DNA of 64,000 nt from Hippopus hippopus (Eukaryota > Mollusca > Bivalvia > Cardiida > Cardiidae): the NCBI GenBank assembly GCA_946811185.2, contig OX328098.1, positions 24,623,084 to 24,687,083 of the forward strand, written 5' to 3'. The notes beneath the pieces are model-generated. The model was not told the DNA's origin, searched no databases, and saw only the letters and a list, made by a program, of their open reading frames with translations. Made by a program: the position numbers and the translations under genes. Positions 30,034 through 41,402 of this stretch are shown in pieces. Positions within the stretch are counted from its first letter, which is position 1. Each line of letters opens with the position of its first letter.

Positions 30034-30395
30034 ATCTTTCGGTTCTTACGCAGGATGTTTCATAATACCAGTCCTTAATCTAAAAATGAATACTGTCTAC
30101 ACATGTGAGTTTGAAATATATGGAAAGCTACCAACTTTTTGGAGACACAATAAAAATTTATTTGATATATTATACAGACATTACCTAAACATTCTTTGAT
30201 AGACCACATTTTTTATGACACGTCCATTTCACAACAAGTGTTCTACATAACATTATTCTGGGAATTTGAATAACGTCACCTCTTTGTTTAAAAATTATCT
30301 TAAAAGAGTGTAGTTTTATAAGTTGCCAAATGGGTTTGGAGCAACAGAAAAATCGGGCTTTCATGATGAAAAACTGCTACACAATGAGAATTTCC

Positions 30396-30581
30396 TCATA
30401 GGCTGTTTTAAGCGCAGACAGTATTGTGGTTCCCATGTTTTTCGCAGATGGCGACGACAATGCCGACACAGTAAATAAGGAAGGCTATCTGAACATTCTG
30501 AGGAAGAATTTCATTCCGATGCCAAAAGGAAAAGGTATCAACATTGAAGACACATGTGCTATTACATACATTTGGTCTTAG
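30396..30581 (+). pseudogene. Possible decayed DDE-transposase fragment
   Basis: One open frame contains SIVVPMFFADGDDN, then VNKEGYLNILRKNFIPMPKG, before a stop. The order of a hydrophobic strand, a glycine turn, VN...Y...L and ...P resembles the middle of Tc1/mariner or IS630-type transposases. No other part of a transposase was seen. Weak call. Confidence 0.25.
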
Positions 30582-30984
30582 CAAGGAGGAGCCATATGGC
30601 CGGAAGCATTATTGAATGACTTTCAAAAGCATCCTGGCAAAACTTTATTTTTTTCAGGAATGGTTACACACTGACCCTTGAGACTTTTTACTATAAAGGT
30701 ACATAATAGTAAGTGCACAGCCCCAATGTTAGGAGATACTTAGGACCTTAAAGCTGCAATCTAGAAAGAAATTTATGAAAATAGCAGAGGTTGGGGGCAG
30801 TCAGACTGTAATGCAAAAACTGTCACAATAAACTCGATGTCAGAATTTCTCAGAGTAGACATCATTGTTGTAAAAGGGGCGTGTCCGAAAACGTGTAGTG
30901 CACTAACTATTATTAATTAGAGCAATGACTATATCATGCATCACGAAGATACATCAAACCCCTTTTGTCAGAGCATGTTTGATA

Positions 30985-31150
30985 TGAATTCGATCTTTTT
31001 CGACGGCTGACTATAAAATCCGATGAAACTCAGAGAGAATGTTATGTTAAACGCTCGACTTAACAAGCGGACGGTATAGATCCATCATCAGATTGCATGT
31101 TATATGCCGTCTGATCTTTATCTACACCGTCCGCATTAGCCTATTTTCTC
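30985..31150. mobile_element. Family B variant with GCGGACGGTATAGATC outer stem
   Basis: CGACGGCTGACTATAAAATCC; AAGCGGACGGTATAGATCC ... TCTACACCGTCCGC. The same variant as at 54880-55107 (ACGGTATAG instead of ACAGTGTAG). Confidence 0.55.
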
Positions 31151-31331
31151 CTATCAAGGTTGTATCTTTATCATTTCAAGTTATCTTAAATTAATACTTC
31201 AGTCTTAGATACGACGCAATGGTAAAACCATTTTGAGGCCTATACAAACACAATACTTTATACTCGTATGAATGGTTGTTTTATTAAAAAGAATTCCCAA
31301 GCACCGAACAGGAGGGTTTTATCCCGTTATT

Positions 31332-31547
31332 TTAACCCTTATCCTGCTACATAAGTAAAATTAAACGTTCAAGCCGATAGTAAAAACCTGTATAATGCTA
31401 ATTCAAACTTAGTTTCCGGAGAATAAAAATTATCTCTGTTTCAGACAGTGTATATGTAAGATCAGACTGCACGTTCGTGGCAGTCTGATCTTGATCTACA
31501 CTGTCTGCAAAAGGTCAGTGAGTCGCGCTTAGTAGCCTAAGTGTTAA
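31332..31547. mobile_element. Family B, complete
   Basis: TTAACCCTTATCCTGCTACA ... CTTAGTAGCCTAAGTGTTAA; core intact. Confidence 0.77.
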
Positions 31548-31664
31548 ACACTTATTATTAAATAAAATTTCCTCAAGTAACTTCGAGACATAATTTTTGT
31601 TCCTGTGAAATGTTCATAATCAGCATATATAAGCCTATGCCAAACAATCCAATATTTCAACGAA

Positions 31665-31800
31665 TGTGATGAAGATGGCTTTTGGAAACTTAATGGGAAA
31701 AGAAGAAAATGTTTGTTACCGTCATTTCCTCTTTCTACCGCAGTGTGTAGACCATTTCAGAGACAAATTTAATCTTTGAGCTGTATTTCATTTGTCGCTT
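31665..31800. mobile_element. Family A, degraded
   Basis: GGGAAAAGAAGAAAATGTTTG/TTACCGTCATTTCCTC keeps the hairpin position with several mismatches. Confidence 0.45.
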
Positions 31801-31863
31801 CTCACATGCTCATATGGGAAGGCAGCCAGTGGCTTGGGAAGGATATTGTGTGAAGTTACTGGT

Positions 31864-32155
31864 AAAAAGAACTCCAGGACAGGTTAGGTAGGTGTAGTTG
31901 TCGCTGGGATACAATCAGTCTTATATGTAATTTTGTCGTCTGGAAAAGATCAAGCTATTGTGGTTCTGTTATATACATGTGTGTATGCAAAGCAAAAACA
32001 GACGACAATAAAAAGAACTCCAGGACAGGTTAGGTAGGTGTAGTTGTCGCTGGGATACAATCAGTCTTATATGTAATTTTGTCGTCTGGAAAAGATCAAG
32101 CTATTGTGGTTCTGTTATATACATGTGTGTATGCAAAGCAAAAACAGACGACAAT
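31864..32155. repeat. 146-bp perfect tandem duplication
   Basis: 31864-32009 is repeated at 32010-32155; I saw no mismatch. Unit starts AAAAAGAACTCCAGGACAGG. Confidence 0.92.
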
Positions 32156-32327
32156 TAAAACTTGGCGCAAATTATGCAATTCGTTTATCAAAAGCATTTT
32201 GGGGAAAATCATCAGCATATACTCTCTTTCCCGCCATGTTTACTACAGCCTTCTCCGTGAGAGGAGAGGCCAAAATTCGTTTCTTGTGTTGGAAAGGCCT
32301 ACAAGCTTAGTGCATATGTCCAGTACT

Positions 32328-32545
32328 CGCAAGGGGTCCTGCGTGGCCCAGTGGTAAACTGTAGGACTCGTAACCTGAAGGGCCCGGGTTCGAGCTTACT
32401 GGAAGCAATTGCATTTGTGTTTTCAAGTGGGAGTGTATCTGGGCAAGACACTTCAAGGCCCTAACCTAGTACTTTTGAAACCCAGAACATGCACGAATAC
32501 GTGAACTGTCGTCGTGATAAAACTTGAAAGCTGCGTAAAACACTA
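32328..32545 (+). mobile_element. tRNA-derived SINE, family S2
   Basis: Head with A box TGGCCCAGTGGTAAAC and B box GGTTCGAGCTT, followed by a body with AGTGGGAGTGTATCTGGGC and a tail GCTGCGTAAAAC. A 3' fragment of the same body is at 48856-49035. Confidence 0.7.
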
Positions 32546-32756
32546 ATCAGTCATGAAATCCAGTAGTCACCTTGCAGAAAAGACACGGACGAAACAATGA
32601 CATATTCTTAACAATGACGTTTTTATTATTAGTAATAACAAATCAAAAATGCATGTAAAAATAATTCAGAGAAATTTGTAACAATTTGGATGTGATAAAC
32701 AGTAAGACGAAAGGTTAAAATCTGATTAAATACATGATGATTATTGCAAAATGAAT

Positions 32757-33292
32757 GGGCCATGCTCTGTGAAAAGGGGGTTTAATGAATCTGCAAAGAG
32801 TATCGTCCCAGCTCAGCATGTACATACCGCGCAGCCTGACCTGAATAGAAACTTTATGCTATCGGTCAATTATCTGTGTGTCGAAGGACAAGTCTACCTC
32901 ATGATTCATTTGGTTGTAAAACAAAATGTATTTTATGGATCCATAATTATGAGATGGTTTGCTTGATATGGCCTGCAACACGCGAAAAGGGGCATTCAGA
33001 CATTTGCGTAAAGTGTCGTCTCGGATCAGCCTGCGCAGTCCGCGCAGGCTAATCCAAGACGACACTTTCCGTTTTTATGTAATTTTCTGTTTTGCGCAAG
33101 TCTACTGTAGCACAAAATCTAATGAAGTCGTAAAGTGCCGTCTCGGATTAGCCTGCGCGGACTGCGCAGGCTGATCCGAGACGACACTTTACGCAAAAGT
33201 CCGAATGCCCCTTTTCGCGTGTTGCAAGCCAATTATAGTGTATCACGAAGATGCATCCAACCCCCTTTAGCCAGAGCATAGCTCAAATACAT
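32757..33292. mobile_element. Family D interrupted by family C
   Basis: Left part 32757-32968 (GGCCATGCTCTGTGAAAAGG ... GATGGTTTGCTTGATA), right part 33232-33292 (TATCACGAAGATGCATCC ... GCCAGAGCATAGCTC). Confidence 0.75.
32969..33231. mobile_element. Family C, intact 263 bp, nested in family D
   Basis: TGGCCTGCAACACGCGAAAA ... GCGTGTTGCAAGCCA. Left palindrome at about 33024-33060 and right palindrome at about 33141-33180. Family D sequence continues on both sides. Confidence 0.82.
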
Positions 33293-33401
33293 AAGTCATG
33301 TAACATCAGGAATGTCCATACAAAAACCATGGTAAGTTATTTTTTAGGGCCACTTATATACATATACAAATTCGTATGAGCATGGAATGATTGACTAATA
33401 C

Positions 33402-33404
<3 letters not shown>

Positions 33405-33449
<45 letters not shown>
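33405..33449. repeat. (CT)n microsatellite
   Basis: About 22 CT units; more interrupted CT-rich sequence follows to 33590 and another run lies at 33684-33711. Confidence 0.95.
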
Positions 33450-33451
<2 letters not shown>

Positions 33452-34091
33452 CACACAAACACACGCCAAACCGCAAGTTATTGCTATTCGCCACATATTT
33501 ACATATTCTCTCTCTGTTTCTCTGTCTCTCTGTATCGCCCTCTCTCTGTATCGCTCTCTCTATTTCTCTGTCTGTCTCTCTCTTTCTCGGTTTATGTTTT
33601 TCTTCCCCCCCCTCCTCTCTAAAATCATTATTGTAATGGTACACATATTTACAACGGTCTGTGAGCAAGGCAACGGTGCCTTAACTCTCTCTCTCTCTCT
33701 CTCTCTCTCTCAAAATCAATATTTTGTAATTTTATCAAGGAATCAAGGGCAAAAATGATAAAAAGAATCGATATACGAGATATCAACCCGGTAAAAATTT
33801 AACTGTTACGCCCAAAGTTTTAGTGATTATCTCCACTATCTAAAATTGCTAAAGACAAAGACAATCACTCAAACGACATGCAATCTAAATCAAATATCGG
33901 CAAATCAGCTTTTCCAATGAACGATAGTGATCATCATTATTATCATGCTCTACCTCAAAGATTTGTTTTATAAGTGATATCAATGACGACGTCACTACAT
34001 TTTGTTTTAGAACTCGTGTGAAAATGTTTGTCAGACACGAGAAAGAATGCTATGACTTTGCATGGTCCATTGGTACATCTAGTCATGCATC

Positions 34092-34890
34092 AATTTCTAA
34101 TTGTTCATGAGAGTATCTGGAATCGGCCTTTACTTTCTTACTGTTCATGAGAGCATCTGATATAGGGTATAACTTTCTAATTGTTAATGAGAGCATCTGG
34201 TATCAGGCATTACTTTCTCACTGTTCATGAGGGCATCTGGTATCGGGCATTACTTCCTACTTGTTCATGAGAGCATCTGGTATCGGGCATTACTTTCTTA
34301 CTGTTCATGAGGGCATCTGGTATCGGGCATTACTTTCTAATTGTTCATGAGAGCATCTGGTATCGGACATTATTTTCTAACTGTTCATGAGAACATCTGG
34401 TATTGGCCATTACTTCTAATTGTTCATGACAGGATCCGGTATCGGGCATTACTTTGTGATTGTTCATGAAAGCATCCGGCATCGGCCATTTCTTTTTATT
34501 ATTAATGAGAGCATCTGGTAGCGGGCATTACTTTGCGATTGTTCACGAAAGCATCTGGTATCGGACATTACTTTCCAATTGTTCATAAAAGTATTTTGTA
34601 TCTGTAATTACTTTCTAAGTATTACTTATGGCATCTGATGTCGACCATTACTCTCTAATTGTTAATGAGAGCATCTGGTGTCTGGCATTCAATAAAATTG
34701 TTTTTGAGAACATCTTGGGTAGGGTATTACTTTGTAATTATTCATGAGGGCATCTGGTATCGGACATTACTTTCCAGTTGTTCATAAAAGTGTTTTGTAT
34801 CTGTAATTACTTTCTAAGTATTAATTAGAGCATCTGATGTCGACCATTACTTTCTAATTGTTTATTAGAGCATCTGGTGTCTGGCAAGTT
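34092..34890. repeat. 40-bp minisatellite, about 20 units
   Basis: Unit approximately TGTTCATGAGAGCATCTGG followed by TATCGGGCATTACTTTCTAAT, period exactly 40 in the middle (e.g. 34181, 34221, 34261), decaying to both sides. The right end lies about 300 bp past the NOX5 stop. Confidence 0.9.
34861..34866 (-). terminator. Candidate polyadenylation signal of NOX5
   Basis: AATAAA on the minus strand, about 325 nt past the stop. It is the first such hexamer I see downstream and lies inside the last units of the 40-bp minisatellite. If used, the 3' UTR contains a whole family A hairpin. Confidence 0.4.
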
Positions 34891-34894
34891 GAAA

Positions 34895-35076
34895 GCAGTC
34901 GTAGATAACACATCAAATGTTGCTTAGATGGTGGAACTTTCTTCTAAAAAAGAAGAAAACATTGTGTGAAAAGGAGAAAATGCTGGTAACCAGCATTTTC
35001 TCCTTTTCCCATAACGTTTTCAAGAGGCATCTCTTCCAGGGTCGTTGAATCTCGTGTTTGTGTGGAAAGGGGTTAA
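34895..35076. mobile_element. Family A inside the predicted NOX5 3' UTR
   Basis: Intact core hairpin (about 34970-35012), right end GTGTGGAAAGGGGTTAA. It begins about 115 nt past the stop codon, so a transcript ending at the 34861 signal would carry the hairpin. Confidence 0.7.
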
Positions 35077-35190
35077 ACACGCTATTGTGTGGTCATGAAC
35101 AAAGCTTAAGCATCGAATAATCCAAACATCTCTCTATCACTCACGCAGGTACTCAACATGAATAATGTTACATTCATGGAAATGCTCAGT

Positions 35191-35322
35191 CTAGAAGTTC
35201 TCCTTTGAGAAGGCAAACTTGTGACGCTCAGCTGCGGCCTTAATCTGTTTGCCGAGTGCTGGGGCTCCGCAGAAAAACACCTTGACTTTGCCTTTATTTT
35301 CGCCTTTAATTGTTGTGAAAAT
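35191..35322 (-). CDS. NOX5: NOX5 exon 16, terminal exon and stop
   Basis: Codes GKVKVFFCGAPALGKQ, with the CG that contacts NADPH in this superfamily, and ends SKENF then TAG. The C-terminal phenylalanine is conserved across NOX enzymes. The 3' UTR runs leftward into a family A hairpin and a minisatellite. Confidence 0.97.
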   Translation of the reverse strand: MFTTIKGENKGKVKVFFCGAPALGKQIKAAAERHKFAFSKENF

Positions 35323-36532
35323 CTGAAAAAAAAGCAGTTAATAATAGTTAAACGAATACTGTAATTCTGAATTTTGTTTGTTTGATGTCAAAAGCCGTTC
35401 TCAATATTATTTCAGTTTATTTTGCAGCGGCAAAAGTGTCAATCCATAGTTTCATATATCTAACCAGGTGGCTTTCAAAGGAGTCTACTTCAAAATTATT
35501 GCAGGAGGTCATGCGTTAAAGATTGATATATGCATAGAATTGTGTTTAACGACCGTATCCAAGATATTTCAGTCAAATCTCAAGTAAAATCCACATACCC
35601 ATCTAGAGTTTCACAGAAACTAGGCCTGGCTTATGCAATGTCTTTCTAAAGGACACTCCCACAAACATGCGGCGCAAGATGAGGATCAAATCATATTGAA
35701 AAGAGAAGTTGGAATTACCTTGTTCCAATCGGGTCGCCCTGGATTTGTTTTTGTTCGTAGACCTGTTATCAAATCCACTTGGCTTTTCTCGTAGATAAGA
35801 TCCAAGGCGATCTATAAATAGAAACGTCATATTCATTTCAAGGCCTGTCGCTCAATTACACTGAGCAAAATTTTCAAATCTACACCGCCAATTTTGAAAA
35901 ATTACGGTAATACCAATACGCAAAATCACCAAACTGTTATGAGCACATTGTACTATATTACCTTTTTTAGAGTTTTAGAAATACGTATTTAATAAATCCG
36001 TGGTATGGCGTGGTAAATGTTGTTCGAGCAAATACCAAGGAGTCATTTCTATATAAATTGGCGATTTACAAATTTTGTTAAGTGTATTCATATCTCAAAG
36101 GCTCCTGAACTCATTTATCTGCTCTTGTACATTGTTCTAGTTTTTAACCCTTATCCTGCTAAATAACTAAAAAAAAATTTTCAATTCGATAGTAAAACCC
36201 TAATATTGCTATTTATCTAGTTATGTTTTGAGGAATACGCTCGTATATATCCTTATCGGACAGTGTAGATCCAAGATCAGACTACGCGTTCTGTGCAGTA
36301 TGATCTTGATCTACACTGTCCGCAAAATGTCAGTGAGTCGCGCTTAGCAGCCTAAGGGTTAACCCTTAGATCAGTAAACATAGCTTAACTTGCTTTTATA
36401 GGCGATGATGATCAAGATCGGACTGCTATTTGCGGACAGTTCTGATCTACACTGTCCGCTATATCATTTAATGTTGTTGGGGAAAATACTCTTGAAATTA
36501 AATTGCAATGATTAATACTCTTGATGGGCTCT

Positions 36533-36597
<65 letters not shown>

Positions 36598-39500
36598 TGA
36601 GAAAATAATTGCCTTTTTTGTAGAGCTTTCGGATTTAAACCCTGCATTGTCAAAATAACTGCATGGCATGCCGTTTCTAAAATCGGCTGCACGTGCTCTT
36701 TTTGGTTGAAATTCTCAGTCGAAAAGGGGGCCTAACTGTGTCAACAAATTTCATGGTTACCATACTTTCTTGTATAGGTTACCGGATTGATAGTCATCAG
36801 TAAAGCTATTTAAATCTTCACCAAACGACAACACTTCAGACTGCTCCAAATTGAAAGTATTTGCAGATGACAAATTCAGAGTGGCTTAAAGACGATAGCT
36901 ACACTTTCACCATTTTTTCAAAACATTCAGAATTTCATGAAACTTTGTTTGGTGATAGTTTATTATCTGATCTACAAAAATAGGAGATAAAAAGACGGGG
37001 TCACCAGCTTTGGGAAAATTCTATGAAAATTTTTTTAGTACACCCTGCATTGCGGCAGTTCAGGATGAAATTTCACCTATGAAAACTAAGTCTATGTATA
37101 TTTTTTTTAAATAACAACAATTATAAGCAAATTTTATGTCATTGTATTGCTGAAACATCAAATTTAATGAAAAAAATAATTTAGAGTATACTGAGTATTA
37201 ATATTTAAAAAAAAAAACACCCTTAGCTTATGGCTAAAACACCTTCATTTTGGAAAAAAACAAAAAAACCAAAGAGTATCTATTAAAATTATTTTTTTAA
37301 ATGTTCTAACATTCAGATTTTTCTTATTTTTTCTATAAATAATATTCAGGTACTAAACTAAAAGAATCAGGCTTAAAACAAATAGGTCACCTGGCTTATT
37401 TTTTAAGAAAATACATTTTAAGTTTGTGGGTGGGTCACTAAATAATGAGTAAATGTAGGGTTTGTCAAAGACATTGAAGTAAATTATCTCATTTTTTTCA
37501 ATAATACAACAATATTCATAAGAATCAAGTTTGTTGGTCATAGTAAACCAATTCATAGCAAATAAATGTAATACTGATGTTAGCATTTAACCCATTTCCA
37601 AACGACTAATTTTAGACTCTTCTAAATTTGACGTGTTTGCAGACGCTAAACCAAAACCTGGTATTCATGTATCACAGTTCTTTGATGGGTCAGAAATCAT
37701 TGTGCGAACAGGAGAAATCAATCGTTAGGAGCAATTTCTCCTTTTGACATCAATGTTTTCTAATGTTGTCTGCTGCAGACTCATCAAGCTAAGGGACAAC
37801 CTGGTAAAGGAGAGTTATGTACAGCCCCTCGTTTTCTGCAAGTCTTTACCAAGTGACATAATTTTGAACTAGACCAAACTGAAAGCATCTGCATTTGAAA
37901 GGATGTTTTAGCTCGACGATACGTCTGCCAGATAGAGCGCTAGTAGTAGCATCTGTGTCCATATTTCCGTTGTTAGGTGACGTAGTTAGGTGATTCACTT
38001 TGACTTTCAGTCCGATCTTTTGAAAGTGTAATTTTGGATTCTTGCCTCGCAATTAATTATTTGGCTTGATTCAAATACTTTTTTCTTCATTTTGCTGACT
38101 TGAAACGACCCGTTTTAGTTCTTGGTTTATCCATTCTGCAGACATTAACAAGTGTGGTAAGATCAATTGTGTTAGGTGCTCACCGTTTTTCGAGTAAAAG
38201 GTGAGCGTAATAGTTACACGAAGCGTGAAAATGGAAACTGTCGCGAACGTCGTTAAATGATGGTACGTGTCTTTAAAGAGGTTGAAAACATTGAAGAAAA
38301 AGTAGACAATGCTGGTGACCAGCATTTTCTCCTTTTGGTACATTGTTTTCAAAAGCCTTCTTCCTTAGTGTTGTATGAGCTTAGAACTGTGTTGCAAAGG
38401 ACCAGGAAATAGCATTTTGGTCCGACAGCATTTAAGCCTAAGTTTCAGTCTGATCATTGTTTTCCTTTTACATAATTTGACTTTACTACGTCAAAGATGA
38501 CGGTAATAGTTATTTGATTTGCAGAAAAATGCTGGTAACCAACATCTTCTCCTTTATCCACTATGTTTCCTGTCCCTCAAAGACAACCCACAGCTTTTGT
38601 GTTACGTTTACTGTGTCTGCAAAAAGCCTCTTATCTGGATAAGGTAAAATTTTGTCATCTGCTCATGACATTAGCCCCGCCCCCGCACCATTGTCGACCC
38701 ATAAAATCAAATACGCCTACAGTATAACAGAGACTTTTCACTGCAACAGTAAAACTACATTCAGTTAATCCAACTTTAAGGCCCGGTTAACCTACCCACA
38801 ACACCACAAAGTTTTGTATACAAAGGAGGCAGAATTGTGATCCTGCCAAAGCCAAGATTTGATTTCGTACCTGTAGCCCAATTCCTTTCATGTCTGTCTT
38901 TTTCTGAGCTGCTGTCATATATAAATGTGTCTGTATACAGTTTTCTAGAGCACCGTGATGTGAACTCTGCTCTATCTCTAATTGGTTCAGTAGGGTTAAA
39001 AACCATTCAAAACTCTTCTGATCACGGTTTATCCATATGAAGTCGACCTGCAATGAATGTATTGGTAAAAACATGGGTGAAAATCTATAAGCGATGTCGG
39101 CTTCAACGCCAAGAAAATATGGAAGTATAGATACTAATAAAGTATAAGCGCAAATGTAATATGTCAGAGCAATCTCACAAGAGTTATGTCGGTAAAAATA
39201 TTCATGGAATAAGTCAGTTTAATTACCAATGAAATATGTTTGAAAACAGTAATTCAATATGTCGGTATACACAACTATACAATGTGTTGCTAAAAACATC
39301 GAATATGTTGGTAGAAACATGGATGAAATATACCTCGAAAAAAAGCTGAATTCATACGACAGAACGAGGCTTCTGGAATCTATTTGAGATGCTTCATTCT
39401 CGACTAATTAAACGAAAATGGTGTGTAGATGCATAACATTTACCTTTTTAAGTTTCATGTCTTCGGTCTCTTCCTCGTTGTACCAAACATGGCTGCACTT

Positions 39501-41356
39501 CGGACATGTTGTTCTGGTTTCATTGAATTTGTACCACACGCTCTGTAAAATGGCGGCCATTGGTGTGACGCCGATACCTGCACCAATCAAAACAGCATGT
39601 TGTACGTTAAACACCTCTCTGGTACCGGTTCCATATGGTCCATCAATATAGCACTGTAATAATACACAAATATGCGTAAGTGGAACAAGCCAACAGTTTG
39701 TACATCGCTTTGTATTTCAAAATTTCAGACTGTCTCCGTTTAAGCCACTCGGTCTAGTTTTGAGTTTGAACAAATTTCTACATGAACTTGTCTTCGCCTT
39801 TGCTTGGTGAAGTCACTGCAACATTACTGGTCTTCAATTACCAAGGTGTTTTAAGTGAAAAAAGAGGCGTAATTTTTTTCAAAAGAATTTCGCACATTAC
39901 CATCCTTATTCTGTCCTTTTTACCAAGAATCTTGTTAACCTATCATTCGATCTTTAGGATCTTTACTCACCATTATTTCTAAACAGAGATAACGCTACAG
40001 ACCAGATTGGTTGAGACGGAACGCCTCATCCAATCAATGGATTAGTCTTGGAATTCAGAATCAGAATCAATAGATAATTGGTAGATAAATACAGCATCTG
40101 AAAATCTTTGTCTAATTCTTGCTGTATTTCATTGGCCAAAAAGAACGGCAACAAAAATACCTGGCCAATCAGTTTGCAGAGGCAAAAGACTGGACAAACT
40201 TTGTATATTTCCTACCTTAACTTTCACGTGCTTATGCTTCAGTTTGGGTTTTACTCCTTTTTTAGAATTCGTTGTGCGTCTGGAAGCTGGTCGTCTTGAG
40301 TAAGCCTATAGGAAATCAGAAAAAAATATGAGCTATAATCTGTGAAAAGAGGATTTCATGCATCTGCAAAAAGTATCGACTCAGGTCAGCCTGCGTAGTC
40401 CGCATAGGTTGCCCTGGGTCGAACTTTTTAATATTGGTCAAAATTTTTTTGCATGTCAAAGCACAAGATCTACTCCGTGATTCAGTAGTTTGTTTTACAA
40501 GTTGGGGAATTTATCCATCGATAATTTTTGTTGACTTGCTCTGTATAATGTGCCACGGTGATACATATACCCCTTATGTCAGAGCAAGGTTCAAATATAA
40601 ATATGTTTGGTAAAGGGTTAAACTAGATAAAGAGCTTACGTTGCTACAGTCGCTTTAAGCAGAATCTCAGAAAAAGTCTGTAATTGGCTGATATTCTTTA
40701 TTTCAGAGAGAGAGTGTGAGAGACCGTCAAGAATCTTTTCAGTTTCTTGTTGCTAAAAGTGGTACAAAAATCGCCATTATTCGCAAAAAGAGAAGGGTAT
40801 TTCAATATTCTCACGCCTGCATTTTGCCTATTACAGATTGCTATACAGTAGTTATAGTTTGTAATTCAACAGTCAACCATTTGGGTAAATATCTTTATCT
40901 TAAATCACCCTTTATGTACAATGTTATCGCTATCTTTACGTCATCGTGTTACATAAGTGTTTTCTTTTTCCTACGAGTAGCTAAAGAATTATAATCCTAA
41001 AACAGCGGGGAGAGACGGAAACATTTCCTCAATTGTCTAAGCCCTGGATTTGTATTCACAAACCATTCAATATTACCAAGAACTTTAGTCTCACTCTTAA
41101 TCCTTCTCCTGCTCAATAAATATAAAGAAATCTTCAAACCGATAGTAAATAAATCCAAATATTGCTATTTCAAAATTATTTTTGAGGGAAAGATATCTCC
41201 TTATCGGACAATGTAGATTCAAGATCAGACTGCACGTTCTGTGCAGTCTGATCTTGATCTACACTGTACGCAAAAGGTCTTTTAGGCTCGATTAGCAGCC
41301 AAAGGGTTAATTCAGAAATTTCAGTACTATGCAAGTTATGAATTTCTTGAGAAATA

Positions 41357-41402
<46 letters not shown>

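Noticed and set aside
33354..33668. 104-codon frame rich in Arg-Glu repeats (and similar at 36412-36692)
   Set aside because: Produced by the (CT)n microsatellite read on the minus strand.
34092..34890. Regular ~40-bp array that might be read as a CRISPR
   Set aside because: The whole 40-bp unit repeats without unique spacers and decays at both ends; the host is a eukaryote. It is a minisatellite.
38776..39074. Two longer frames reading through NOX5 exon 14 into introns
   Set aside because: One is the exon with intron read-through, the other an alternative frame of the same bases. Only the exon 38871-39047 is kept.
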